Part shown: positions 32,018 to 40,282 of the stretch, piece by piece
How the letters are laid out: every line of letters begins with the position of its first letter
Numbering within the stretch: the first letter of the stretch is position 1
From: Trichococcus palustris
GTDB taxonomy: Bacteria > Bacillota > Bacilli > Lactobacillales > Aerococcaceae
DNA length: 64,000 nt
Reading direction: 5' to 3'
Assembly: GCF_900114465.1 (NCBI RefSeq)
Contig: NZ_FOTD01000013.1
Location: 1 to 64,000, forward strand
Notes under the pieces: model-generated
What the model was told of the DNA's origin: nothing
Databases searched by the model: none
The model's input: the letters and a program-made list of their open reading frames with translations, nothing else
Translations under genes and position numbers: made by a program

Positions 32018-32062
32018 GAAAAAAAAGAGCGGAAGCCTCTCGGCATCCACTCCTCTTATCGT
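32018..32062 (-). terminator. rho-independent terminator of the yycJ transcript
   Basis: On the minus strand AAGAGGAGTGGATGCC, GAGA and GGCTTCCGCTCTT form a long stem with few mismatches, followed by eight T residues. It lies 20 bases after yycJ and before the htrA promoter region. Confidence 0.8.
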
Positions 32063-32080
32063 GCTCTTGCCTATAGCCAT

Positions 32081-32890
32081 CTATACTCTGAATAGTTCAG
32101 TCGGCTCAGCCGGATCGGTGTCGTAAACGAAGAAATCTTCGTTTACCGCTTTCCCTTTTTGCATCAATACACTTTCTGCCGTTTGGTGCGCCAACGTTTT
32201 GATGTTGTTGTCTTTGCTCAAATGCCCCAAGTAAATGCGTCTGGTATTGTGCCCCAGCATTTCCGCCACGGCCGATGCCCCGTCTTCATTGGATAGATGC
32301 CCTTCATCCCCCAAGATGCGTTGCTTCAGCGACCATGGATATTGGCCCATGCGCAACAACTCCAAGTCATGATTGCTCTCGATCAGGTAGGCATCCGCAT
32401 TGCTGAGCAACCCTCTTAAACGGTCGCTCACGTAGCCGGTATCCGTCAGCATTGCCATTTGTTTGCCTTCATAGTGGAAGGAATAAAATTGCGGTTCCGC
32501 CGCATCATGCGATACCCCGTAGCTTCGGACATCGACATCCCCGAGGGTGAGGACCTGACCCATTTCAAAAATATATTTTTGTTCCGTTTTGACGTTACCG
32601 ATGATGTGGTCCATCGCTTTCCAAGTCGCCTCGTTAGCGTAGACGTCCATATGGTATTTCCGTGCGAGAACGCCAAGCCCATGTACATGATCGCGATGCT
32701 CATGCGTTACAAAAATGCTGTCCACGTCAGCGATATTCCGATTTATTTTGCTCATCAATTCCGCTATTTTTTTCCCGCTCAGCCCGCTGTCGACCAATAT
32801 TTTCCGTTTCGGCGTTTCGATATAGGTGCAGTTACCGGAGCTTCCGCTCGCCAAATAGCTGACATATAAACCTTCTTCTTGTACATTCAT
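32081..32890 (-). CDS. yycJ: YycJ/WalJ metallo-beta-lactamase-fold hydrolase
   Basis: This 269-aa protein has the MBL-fold metal motif THEHRDHVHG, an upstream strand with VDSGLSG, AMLTDTGYVS and LGHLSKDNN. YycJ/WalJ is a 5'-3' exonuclease-like MBL protein linked to the WalRK regulon. The start at 32890 has GGGGGG nine bases upstream; a start nine codons earlier is possible. In many Firmicutes it directly follows yycI. Here trpDCF and a DUF2207 gene have come between. Confidence 0.9.
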   Translation of the reverse strand: MNVQEEGLYVSYLASGSSGNCTYIETPKRKILVDSGLSGKKIAELMSKINRNIADVDSIFVTHEHRDHVHGLGVLARKYHMDVYANEATWKAMDHIIGNVKTEQKYIFEMGQVLTLGDVDVRSYGVSHDAAEPQFYSFHYEGKQMAMLTDTGYVSDRLRGLLSNADAYLIESNHDLELLRMGQYPWSLKQRILGDEGHLSNEDGASAVAEMLGHNTRRIYLGHLSKDNNIKTLAHQTAESVLMQKGKAVNEDFFVYDTDPAEPTELFRV

Positions 32891-33021
32891 CCAACTTAGC
32901 CCCCCATTTACATCCATAAGTTTAACTTATTTCCGGAAAAATGCCAGTAATTTTTCCTTTTCTTATGGAAATGTTAACGGCATCTCATCCAAGGGGGCCT
33001 TGTTCGCGCCCAAAACGGAAA

Positions 33022-33639
33022 TCATTGCGGGGCCAGCCGGACCTTTTCGATGAATGTTTTCATTTTCTGATAGTCCTTGAATCCGTCCGTTTCGACACCG
33101 GATGACACATCAACCGCAAATGGCCGGACCTTCTCGATCGCCTGCGCCACGTTGTCCGGGTTCAGCCCCCCAGCCAAAACGATCCTCCCCCTGTCCAAAT
33201 CTGCTCCACTGAGCAGATCCCAGTCAAAAGGGACACCGCTTCCGCCTGAGGCTCCGGAAACTTTCGCATCCAGCAATAAGGTGTTCTGCGGATAGCGCGC
33301 CATCTGCCCGATATCCTCTTTGGTTGCGATGGGAAGGGCTTTCCAGATTTCTTTATCCCCGAAGCTTTCCAGGTAAGCAGGCGACTCATGCCCGTGGAAT
33401 TGCAGGATATCCAACGGTACCTGTTCGGCGATGCTCCGGACAACTTCCGGGTCTTCATCCACAAAAATACCGACTTTTTTGATCGCCGGATCCAATCCGG
33501 AAGCCAACTTTGCCGCTGCTGCGGCCGTCACCCGCCTTTTGCTTTCGGCAAAGACAAATCCGACATAATCGGGTTTCAACTCATTTACATAGGCTACATC
33601 TTCCGGGCGCCGCAAACCGCAAACCTTGATTTTTGTCAT
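33022..33639 (-). CDS. trpF: phosphoribosylanthranilate isomerase
   Basis: This 205-aa TIM-barrel enzyme converts N-(5-phosphoribosyl)-anthranilate to CdRP in tryptophan synthesis. Family blocks: KVCGLRRPEDV with the catalytic cysteine at residue 7, DYVGFVFAESKR, LQFHGHE, LLLDAKVSG.GGSG (catalytic Asp) and LAGGLNPDNV, then VDVSSGVE. Its start overlaps the trpC stop by four bases. It is the last gene of the trpDCF operon. Confidence 0.95.
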   Translation of the reverse strand: MTKIKVCGLRRPEDVAYVNELKPDYVGFVFAESKRRVTAAAAAKLASGLDPAIKKVGIFVDEDPEVVRSIAEQVPLDILQFHGHESPAYLESFGDKEIWKALPIATKEDIGQMARYPQNTLLLDAKVSGASGGSGVPFDWDLLSGADLDRGRIVLAGGLNPDNVAQAIEKVRPFAVDVSSGVETDGFKDYQKMKTFIEKVRLAPQ

Positions 33640-34424
33640 GCCTCGCCAGCTCCCTTACAGGCCTCGATGAATTTTTCGATTTCCTGCGGTTGGTGGATGC
33701 AACGCATGAACGTTTCGCCCACCAAGATGGCATTGACTCCCAACTCCCGCAGCACTTTCACATCCGCCGCATCCTTGATGCCGCTCTCCGAAACGATGAT
33801 GCGGTCTTTCGGTATGTCCGCCATCAGTTTGGCAGTCTGCCCCAAATCGACCGTAAACGTCTTCAAGTCCCGGTTGTTGATGCCGATGATCTTGCAGCCC
33901 GTCGCCAAAGCTTCCGCCACTTCCGCTTCGTCATGCACCTCAATCAGCACATGCAATCCCAGGCTTTTCGCCAAATCGTAGTAGCTCTTCAGCCTTCCGG
34001 GAAGAATGGCCGCGATCAATAGGATGGCGTCGGCCCCGATTGCATAGGCCTGGTAGATTTGATACTCATCGATGATGAAGTCTTTTCTCAGCAACGGTTT
34101 GCTGCTGATTCCCCGCACGTCTTGAATGAAGGCATCCTCACCCTTGAAGAAATGGCGTTCGGTCAGGACGGATATCGCATCGATGCGGATGTCTTCATAG
34201 ATGCGGGCGATTTCCCGATGGTCGAAGTCCTCCAGGATGATCCCTTTTGACGGAGAGGCTTTTTTTATTTCCGCAATGATCGATAAGGGCTGTCCCCGCA
34301 AGGCTTGTTCAAAGTCACGGATCGGCCGTGTCCGTATTTCCCTCTGCAGTTGTGCCAATGATTTCCCGGCTTTTTCTTCCTTCAGTTGTTCCGCCTTCAC
34401 TTTTACGATGTCATCTAATATCAT
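33636..34424 (-). CDS. trpC: indole-3-glycerol-phosphate synthase
   Basis: This 262-aa TIM-barrel enzyme closes the indole ring from CdRP. It has the typical EIKKASPSKG block with the catalytic lysine at about 53-62, SVLTERHFFKG, LRKDFIIDEYQIY, GINNRDLKTF and SESGI, then LVGETFM. It overlaps trpD by 14 bases and trpF by four, so translation is coupled. Confidence 0.96.
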   Translation of the reverse strand: MILDDIVKVKAEQLKEEKAGKSLAQLQREIRTRPIRDFEQALRGQPLSIIAEIKKASPSKGIILEDFDHREIARIYEDIRIDAISVLTERHFFKGEDAFIQDVRGISSKPLLRKDFIIDEYQIYQAYAIGADAILLIAAILPGRLKSYYDLAKSLGLHVLIEVHDEAEVAEALATGCKIIGINNRDLKTFTVDLGQTAKLMADIPKDRIIVSESGIKDAADVKVLRELGVNAILVGETFMRCIHQPQEIEKFIEACKGAGEA

Positions 34425-35454
34425 TTACCGCACTCCTCTTCCCGAAATTCACTATTTTCTTCAATTGTTCGTACGCCCGGCCGGTATCGATCAGCTCGGC
34501 AGCTAACAAGACACCTTCCTGCAGACTATTCACGGCTTTGCCGACATAAAGGGCCGCTGCCGTATTCAATAGGACAATATCCCGTTGCGGGCCTTTTTTC
34601 CCCTTCAGCACCTCTTCCAGGATGACCGCATTTTCCGCTGCACTGCCTCCCTTTATGTCGGCTTTGTTGCTGACGGCCACGCCGAAGTCCGACGGGTGAA
34701 TCGTGTAGTCAAAAAGTTGACCGTCCCTTACTTCTGTCACCAATGTCGCGCCGGTTGTGGTTATTTCATCCAAGCCATCCGTCCCATGGACCACCAAAGC
34801 GCGTTCCCTTCCCATCCGCAGCAGTACTTCCGCGATGGTATGCGTCAGCCGTCCATCATATACCCCCAAAACCTGCCCTTTGATCGGCGCGGGATTGATC
34901 AGCGGCCCCAATAGGTTGAAGATGGTCCGGGTACCCAATTCGCCACGGACTTTTGCGGCATTTTTCATCGCAGGATGATACTTTTGCGCAAAGAGGAACG
35001 TCATGCCGGTTTCTTTCAGGCATTCTTTCGCATCATCCATTTCGGCGCTGATATGGACGCCCAATTCCTGCAAGATGTCGGCGCTGCCGCTGAGGCTGGA
35101 TACAGCCCGGTTGCCATGCTTAGCCACTTTTACGCCCGCCGCCGAAGCGATGATGGCAGCCGCAGTCGAAATGTTGAATGTGTTCGCTTCATCGCCGCCT
35201 GTTCCGCATGTGTCGATCAGCAACATCCCATTGTCTTCAGAGGGAACGTCAAAAGCCACGGCATTTTCGAGCAGGGAATAGGCGCTGCCTTCGATCTCGT
35301 CCGGCGTTTCCCCCTTCATGCGCAAGCCCAAAAGAAACGCACCGACTTGGGATGGCTCGCAAGCTCCGGACATGGTCTGCTTCATCGCCTCTGCCGCCTC
35401 CAAAGCCGACAAATCCTTTTTTTCCGCAATTTTCTTGATTGCATTCTTTAACAT
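34411..35454 (-). CDS. trpD: anthranilate phosphoribosyltransferase
   Basis: This 347-aa enzyme joins anthranilate to PRPP. It has DTCGTGGDEANTFNISTAAA (PRPP-binding), KHGNRAVSS.SGSAD, the magnesium-binding D-E pair in LDEITTTG, and FNLLGPLINPA. It is the first gene of an operon with only three trp genes. trpE and trpG, which make its substrate, and trpBA are not nearby. A Trp-specific T-box leader precedes it. Confidence 0.95.
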   Translation of the reverse strand: MLKNAIKKIAEKKDLSALEAAEAMKQTMSGACEPSQVGAFLLGLRMKGETPDEIEGSAYSLLENAVAFDVPSEDNGMLLIDTCGTGGDEANTFNISTAAAIIASAAGVKVAKHGNRAVSSLSGSADILQELGVHISAEMDDAKECLKETGMTFLFAQKYHPAMKNAAKVRGELGTRTIFNLLGPLINPAPIKGQVLGVYDGRLTHTIAEVLLRMGRERALVVHGTDGLDEITTTGATLVTEVRDGQLFDYTIHPSDFGVAVSNKADIKGGSAAENAVILEEVLKGKKGPQRDIVLLNTAAALYVGKAVNSLQEGVLLAAELIDTGRAYEQLKKIVNFGKRSAVNDIR

Positions 35455-35521
35455 TATTTACCACTCCAGTCTTTTTCTTTTGATTTTCTGCTTGTCCACT
35501 TGCTGCGATCGGCATTTTCGG

Positions 35522-35895
35522 GTACAAAAAAAGCCACTCCATCCCCTTGTAATGGGACGAAGTGACCGCGGTGCCACCCATTTTAAATCGCCTTTGCTGA
35601 CACACCCCGGAAATACGACGCATCAGCCGTCGCAGCCTCCAAAGATAAAATAAAAACACCCCGTCCTAAATTAGGACGAGATGCTATCTCGTTTGTGCCA
35701 CCTAAGTGCAAAATATCTTTGTCAGGTACAGAAAAAAACTTTTTCGATACCCTGTCCTTTTAACGGCGGACTACCCGGAAAATGCTAATCGTTGTTCGCA
35801 TCTCATCTCACAGGCCCATTCGGTATAGGTTATCGTACCTGGCTTACACTATTCCAGATTCGCTGAAACGAAACGATTATACGTACTCTTCCTGC
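35522..35895 (-). promoter_or_regulatory. Trp-specific T-box leader with two terminator modules
   Basis: Stem I begins AGGAAGAGTACGT (35893-35881). The specifier loop reads GAATGGG, with TGG (Trp) at 35816-35818. A first T-box (AGGTGGCACAAACGAG, about 35703-35688) is followed by a 13-bp terminator CATCTCGTCCTAA/TTAGGACGGGGTG with TTTTTATTTTAT. About 125 bases on, a second, perfect T-box (GGGTGGCACCGCGG) and terminator (GTCACTTCGTCCC...GGATGGAGTGGC, then seven T) follow. The interval is too short for a second Stem I. Uncharged tRNA-Trp should switch on trpDCF. Confidence 0.9.
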
Positions 35896-36027
35896 TCCAA
35901 GATTTTATTTTTCAATTGGTTTTGATCATCCATGCAAGGATGATTTGATGTGACTCCATCTTACTACCTGTTTCTGTGGATGTCAACATTTAATTTTCAT
36001 CTTTTTCTAATCTTCCGGAGGGCGCAA

Positions 36028-37893
36028 TCAGAATGCCCCGCCGCCGGATCCGCCACCGGACCCACCCGAAGAACCGCCGCCGAATCCTCCTCCAAAACCG
36101 CTGCTGTTCGACGAAGACGGCATCGATTTTGAGATGCCCGTGCTGACGCTGTTGTTCAGGGCCGACAGGAAGATGGCATTGTTCATGTAGTAATAGGTGC
36201 CGAAAGCGGAGGCTTGGATTTCATTGACTGGAAATTCAATCTGCATTTGCTTCATGACTTTATCGGCGACACCCAAAGAAACGGCGTAGACCAAAAAATG
36301 ATCCCATAAGGCAATCGATCCGACTTCCCGCATCGGGAAATTCCCGACATCCTTCAGCATATTCCGGAAGCCTTCCCATTCCTGCTTCACCCGTTCCCCT
36401 TCAGCGGTCATGATCGGCCTGCTGGCGCTGTACCCGACCAGCACAAAACTCAATCCAACCCCCACCGCTGCGGCAATGATCGTCCACATAGTGACTTTTC
36501 CCAAGGTGATGCCGATGCCGATGACAATCACCAAAAAGAGAATATTGGCAATCAGGGCCAGGACAGCGAAAACGCCGGCTTTTGTATTGTATTTCGAACG
36601 GTAGCTTTTCCGTTTCGGTTTCGCAACCGCAGAAACCTGTTGTTGCCAGGTATCACGATTCTCATTGAAGCGCTTGGCATCAGCCGACTGATCGGCGATA
36701 TCCTTGATATCTTCCAAGGTGACGCTGTTGCCGTCCCCCACATCATCGATGAACCACTGCATAACCTGTTTTTCATGACTCAAAATCGGTGCGTCCGCCA
36801 CATCTTTCAGTTTCGTCAAGCGGAAGGAGGATACCGGCGCCTTTTCTCGGCCAAAGATGCCTTTCTGCGGCACATCCACGGGCGATATCGATAGATAGCC
36901 TTTCCGCACCAAATCCAAAATGGTTGCCGAAACATCCTCCGCCTGCGCATTACGTCCGAAGACGGCGCTACTCATGACTGCCGGCGTCATATCTTCCGGC
37001 AATTCATAAATGTGATCCGGAAGATGGATTTCCTGCGGCATTTCTTTTTTCTTGGCCCGACGATTCCAAAGGAAAACAGCGATCGGAAGGATGGGGCCGA
37101 TTATCGCCAAAGCGGCTCCCGCAATCCCCCAAAGATAGCTGTTCTTCTTCTCCGTTTCTGCCAACGCAGCTTCCTGTGCCAATATCGCCGCGTACTTGTC
37201 TTCGTTCACGATATGCGGGTTATCCGCCGTGATGCGGGTCGGGAAAATCACATGCGCTTCGACAAATTGTTTGGCTGGATTTTGCGGCACATGCAGCAAT
37301 ACTTGCTGGTTTTTTTCGAGCGTGACGGTGCTGTTTTGACTGCCGCCATGCCCCCATGCCCGCAATTCCTGTTCTCCAGTCGCTTCAGGCAATCGGATGG
37401 TCACATCGACGTCGTTCAGGGTGTTTTCCCAGCCGGCACCGATCACTTTCCGGTTAAATTCGGCGATATCGTTGTAGTTCGTGACGATTTCCGGAATCCT
37501 GTACTCATAGATGACCGTCTGGATTTCATCCGACATTTTATTGTAGACTGTGAAATGCAGAAAATCCCCTGTGTTTTCCAGTTTGAACGTCCCGGGTTCC
37601 CCCGTATCGCTCAGCGCAAAAGGAAATGCGTTCTGGGATGAATAAGCCTGCATCGATACTTTCACATCGGTCGGGACCGCAACGTCCTTGATATCCAGAT
37701 CGTACAGCACCCCGTTGAATTCACCGGAAAAATCGTAGGTGATGCTTTCCTTGAAAAATGCACTTCCATCTTTTTGGATGTCAACCAACACATCGTAATT
37801 TGTAATTTCATAGGAGCGGGCTTGTACGTCTCGCTCTCCAAATCCAAAAATGAAACTGAACATAAGCACGAATATAAATCCTATACGTTTCAT
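36028..37893 (-). CDS. DUF2207 membrane protein with glycine-rich C-terminus
   Basis: This 621-aa protein starts with a signal peptide (MKRIGFIFVLMFSFIFGF), followed by an extracellular DUF2207 domain. It has a membrane helix near 255-280 (IAGAALAIIGPILPIAVFLW), a cytoplasmic region with a winged-helix-like part (DLVRKGYLSI), and two further helices. It ends in a repeated GGGSGG tail. The family is widespread in Firmicutes and its function is unknown. The start at 37893 is preceded by GAGGGAG. It lies between yycI and the trp operon and may be part of the wal transcript. Confidence 0.85.
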   Translation of the reverse strand: MKRIGFIFVLMFSFIFGFGERDVQARSYEITNYDVLVDIQKDGSAFFKESITYDFSGEFNGVLYDLDIKDVAVPTDVKVSMQAYSSQNAFPFALSDTGEPGTFKLENTGDFLHFTVYNKMSDEIQTVIYEYRIPEIVTNYNDIAEFNRKVIGAGWENTLNDVDVTIRLPEATGEQELRAWGHGGSQNSTVTLEKNQQVLLHVPQNPAKQFVEAHVIFPTRITADNPHIVNEDKYAAILAQEAALAETEKKNSYLWGIAGAALAIIGPILPIAVFLWNRRAKKKEMPQEIHLPDHIYELPEDMTPAVMSSAVFGRNAQAEDVSATILDLVRKGYLSISPVDVPQKGIFGREKAPVSSFRLTKLKDVADAPILSHEKQVMQWFIDDVGDGNSVTLEDIKDIADQSADAKRFNENRDTWQQQVSAVAKPKRKSYRSKYNTKAGVFAVLALIANILFLVIVIGIGITLGKVTMWTIIAAAVGVGLSFVLVGYSASRPIMTAEGERVKQEWEGFRNMLKDVGNFPMREVGSIALWDHFLVYAVSLGVADKVMKQMQIEFPVNEIQASAFGTYYYMNNAIFLSALNNSVSTGISKSMPSSSNSSGFGGGFGGGSSGGSGGGSGGGAF

Positions 37894-38058
37894 CGCATAC
37901 TCCCTCTTCCATAAGCCGATCCGCCCAATCACCCTACTATTCTCCCGCCTTCATTTTAACAAACTTGCCGGATTAAAAAAAGGAAGAACCCTACGGAATG
38001 ATGATTCCGTAAGATTCTTCCAAGTTGCTTCGCTCTTATCTATGCCGCTCGCGGCAGG

Positions 38059-38973
38059 TCATTCCACTCCGATGCTGGCTTTTTGCCCGGAAGAGGATTC
38101 CTCTTCCATGAGCAGCAGCAAACTGTTGCTCTTCGCCCTTGACTGCGATCCGTTTTCCGGAACCACAATCGTCGGCGTGGAAATGATGTTGCCGGTCAAG
38201 GCATCCACTCGCTTCACATCGACCGGGGAATTTCCGACCGCGATTTCAACGTACCACATCGGGCTGTAAATATCCATGTCCGATAGGCTGAGCGTCCGGT
38301 AGTAGGCCAAATGCATCATCCGGATGCTGGCATTTGCCGGGATCTGTTTATTCAAGTATAACGATTCCAGCGCTGTTTTTTCGGAAATGACGTTCCGGCC
38401 GCTTCCTTGCACCTCGGCATCCCCAGCATAGGTCTGCTCATAGGAAATGATTTCATTCTCGTCATTCAGGCTAAAAATGATACTGCCTGTACCATCGGCG
38501 ATGGGGATGCTATTTGCGACTTGCGTGTACACCAACTGTTTCCTGACCGGCAAATAGGTGAAATAGCTGTAGGCCGAACCGTACAGGATGTTGCCTCCAG
38601 CGATGAAATCCTTGACGGGCTTCACGTCATCCAACGTCGGCGAGACGCCCTCCCATTCCAGTTGGATCGGTTCTGACAGCGTGCTGTGCAAAACGCCCTC
38701 TTCGTAATGGGTAGTCTGGTTCGTCAGTGTCTTTTGAGCCTCTTCCAAAGTATTCCCTTTGGCGGTTTTGATCAGAGGGACTTTCTCCATTTCGGTAGAA
38801 AGCGTCGGAAATTCGATATTATCGTTCTTCATCGCTTCCTGGATATTCAGCGTCGCGCTCCCATCGCCGAAACGTAAGTCCGTCTGATTCTTCTCCAGAA
38901 GGATGCTCAATAAATAGATGTTCAAGAGGGTGAACGTAATGATAAAGATGATTTTGATGCGTTTAAAATCCAT
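38059..38973 (-). CDS. yycI: WalK-regulating protein YycI
   Basis: This 304-aa protein has a short cytoplasmic end, one membrane helix (IKIIFIITFTLLNIYLLSIL) and an extracellular YycH/YycI domain. With YycH it binds WalK in the membrane and tunes its activity (repression in Bacillus, activation in Staphylococcus). The start at 38973 overlaps the yycH stop by 11 bases; a longer reading from 39033 has no binding site. Confidence 0.9.
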   Translation of the reverse strand: MDFKRIKIIFIITFTLLNIYLLSILLEKNQTDLRFGDGSATLNIQEAMKNDNIEFPTLSTEMEKVPLIKTAKGNTLEEAQKTLTNQTTHYEEGVLHSTLSEPIQLEWEGVSPTLDDVKPVKDFIAGGNILYGSAYSYFTYLPVRKQLVYTQVANSIPIADGTGSIIFSLNDENEIISYEQTYAGDAEVQGSGRNVISEKTALESLYLNKQIPANASIRMMHLAYYRTLSLSDMDIYSPMWYVEIAVGNSPVDVKRVDALTGNIISTPTIVVPENGSQSRAKSNSLLLLMEEESSSGQKASIGVE

Positions 38974-40282
38974 TTGCAGCACCATCCGTTTCGCTCGCGG
39001 CAATCCATTTATCCATCGTTTGCCACCTGTCATCCATTTTGATGAACCACTTCGGTGTCAAATCAACGATACGATTGGATTCTTCGCTGAATGCCCAATC
39101 GTAGCCCACCGTGATCTTTTGGATATTTCCGGCAGGGTAGCCAGCATTTTTCAATTCTTCCAAAAGCTGTTCCCCACTGATCAACACCGTTGCTTCCTGC
39201 CGATCCGTCAAAGGCGTTTGGATGACCTGTGTCGAAAACTGCAATTCGATCACGGTCGAACCGGACATTTTGATCCTGGTCAGCCCATAATCCACGTCGC
39301 CGAATATCGGGAACCCATTCACGTATCTGCGGTAGTAAACGTCGCCGGTCTTTTCATCATAATCATAAAAATAGAAAGGGTTCGTCCAATTGTCCAACAT
39401 CTTGATTTCATGAAAACTATTGCGGATGAGGCGATAATTCGACATTGTCTCGTTATCCAAACTGTTGCGGTAATAACTCAACAATCCCGTCGTTTTTTGG
39501 ATGCTCAACTCCGAAATGTTGTCGCTGTAACTGACGAATTCGTCATTCCCGTTGTCTTTCAATTCCGTCGTATCATCAAACAGAAGATTGATGAAGAAGC
39601 TGTTCGGTGGCCTCTCGGCCAAATAAACCAACTTCGGAACGGTCACTTCTTGCTCCGGTAAATAGGCGATGGCATCGGCCAGCGCATACGGAATCACCGT
39701 CGTGAAGCTTCCTTTATTTCCTTCATAGATATCCGCCACCTGTTGGCCCAATTGTTCCGGATGCGCAACGACGAAAACCCGCTTTGTGCTGTCGCTCAGC
39801 AAATAGATGGGAGCCCCCTCATCCGTGGGGATGATGATCCGGTTGATTTGATCCGTAAAATAGTCTTCCTGCAAATTATTGAAGTAACGGGAGAGCAGTT
39901 CCAAGGGAACTTCTTCAGAAAACGTGATCTCCAGTTGATTTCCCGACATGACGAAGGCATCATATTCTTCCGGTGTATAGGTCAAAACGCTCTCGATGCC
40001 TGCCATTTCGCCCTTACCCAATTGCGCGTTCACAGCCTTCATGACGGCCGGGTCCTGCGACAGGTATACCTTCTGATCTGTATGCATCGTCATATACGTC
40101 GGCGCGAAGACGTCTTCCACATTCTTGGTATTGGTCAGACTTGCCGTCGGCGCAGTCGTGCCGGTATTTTGGCTATTGCTGAGCGTACCGGGATTCGATA
40201 AGATGCGGCTAGTCAAAAAGAGGCTGATTGCAACAAGAATGTACAACGTTGCGCTCAGTATCGGCGATTCTTTTTGTCTCAT
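38963..40282 (-). CDS. yycH: WalK-regulating protein YycH
   Basis: This 439-aa protein has one N-terminal membrane helix (ILVAISLFLTSRIL) and a large extracellular domain. Its ATG overlaps the walK TGA (ATGA), with GAGGAGG ten bases upstream, so translation is coupled. A GTG two codons earlier is a weaker option. The order walR-walK-yycH-yycI is the standard one. Confidence 0.92.
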   Translation of the reverse strand: MRQKESPILSATLYILVAISLFLTSRILSNPGTLSNSQNTGTTAPTASLTNTKNVEDVFAPTYMTMHTDQKVYLSQDPAVMKAVNAQLGKGEMAGIESVLTYTPEEYDAFVMSGNQLEITFSEEVPLELLSRYFNNLQEDYFTDQINRIIIPTDEGAPIYLLSDSTKRVFVVAHPEQLGQQVADIYEGNKGSFTTVIPYALADAIAYLPEQEVTVPKLVYLAERPPNSFFINLLFDDTTELKDNGNDEFVSYSDNISELSIQKTTGLLSYYRNSLDNETMSNYRLIRNSFHEIKMLDNWTNPFYFYDYDEKTGDVYYRRYVNGFPIFGDVDYGLTRIKMSGSTVIELQFSTQVIQTPLTDRQEATVLISGEQLLEELKNAGYPAGNIQKITVGYDWAFSEESNRIVDLTPKWFIKMDDRWQTMDKWIAASETDGAANGF

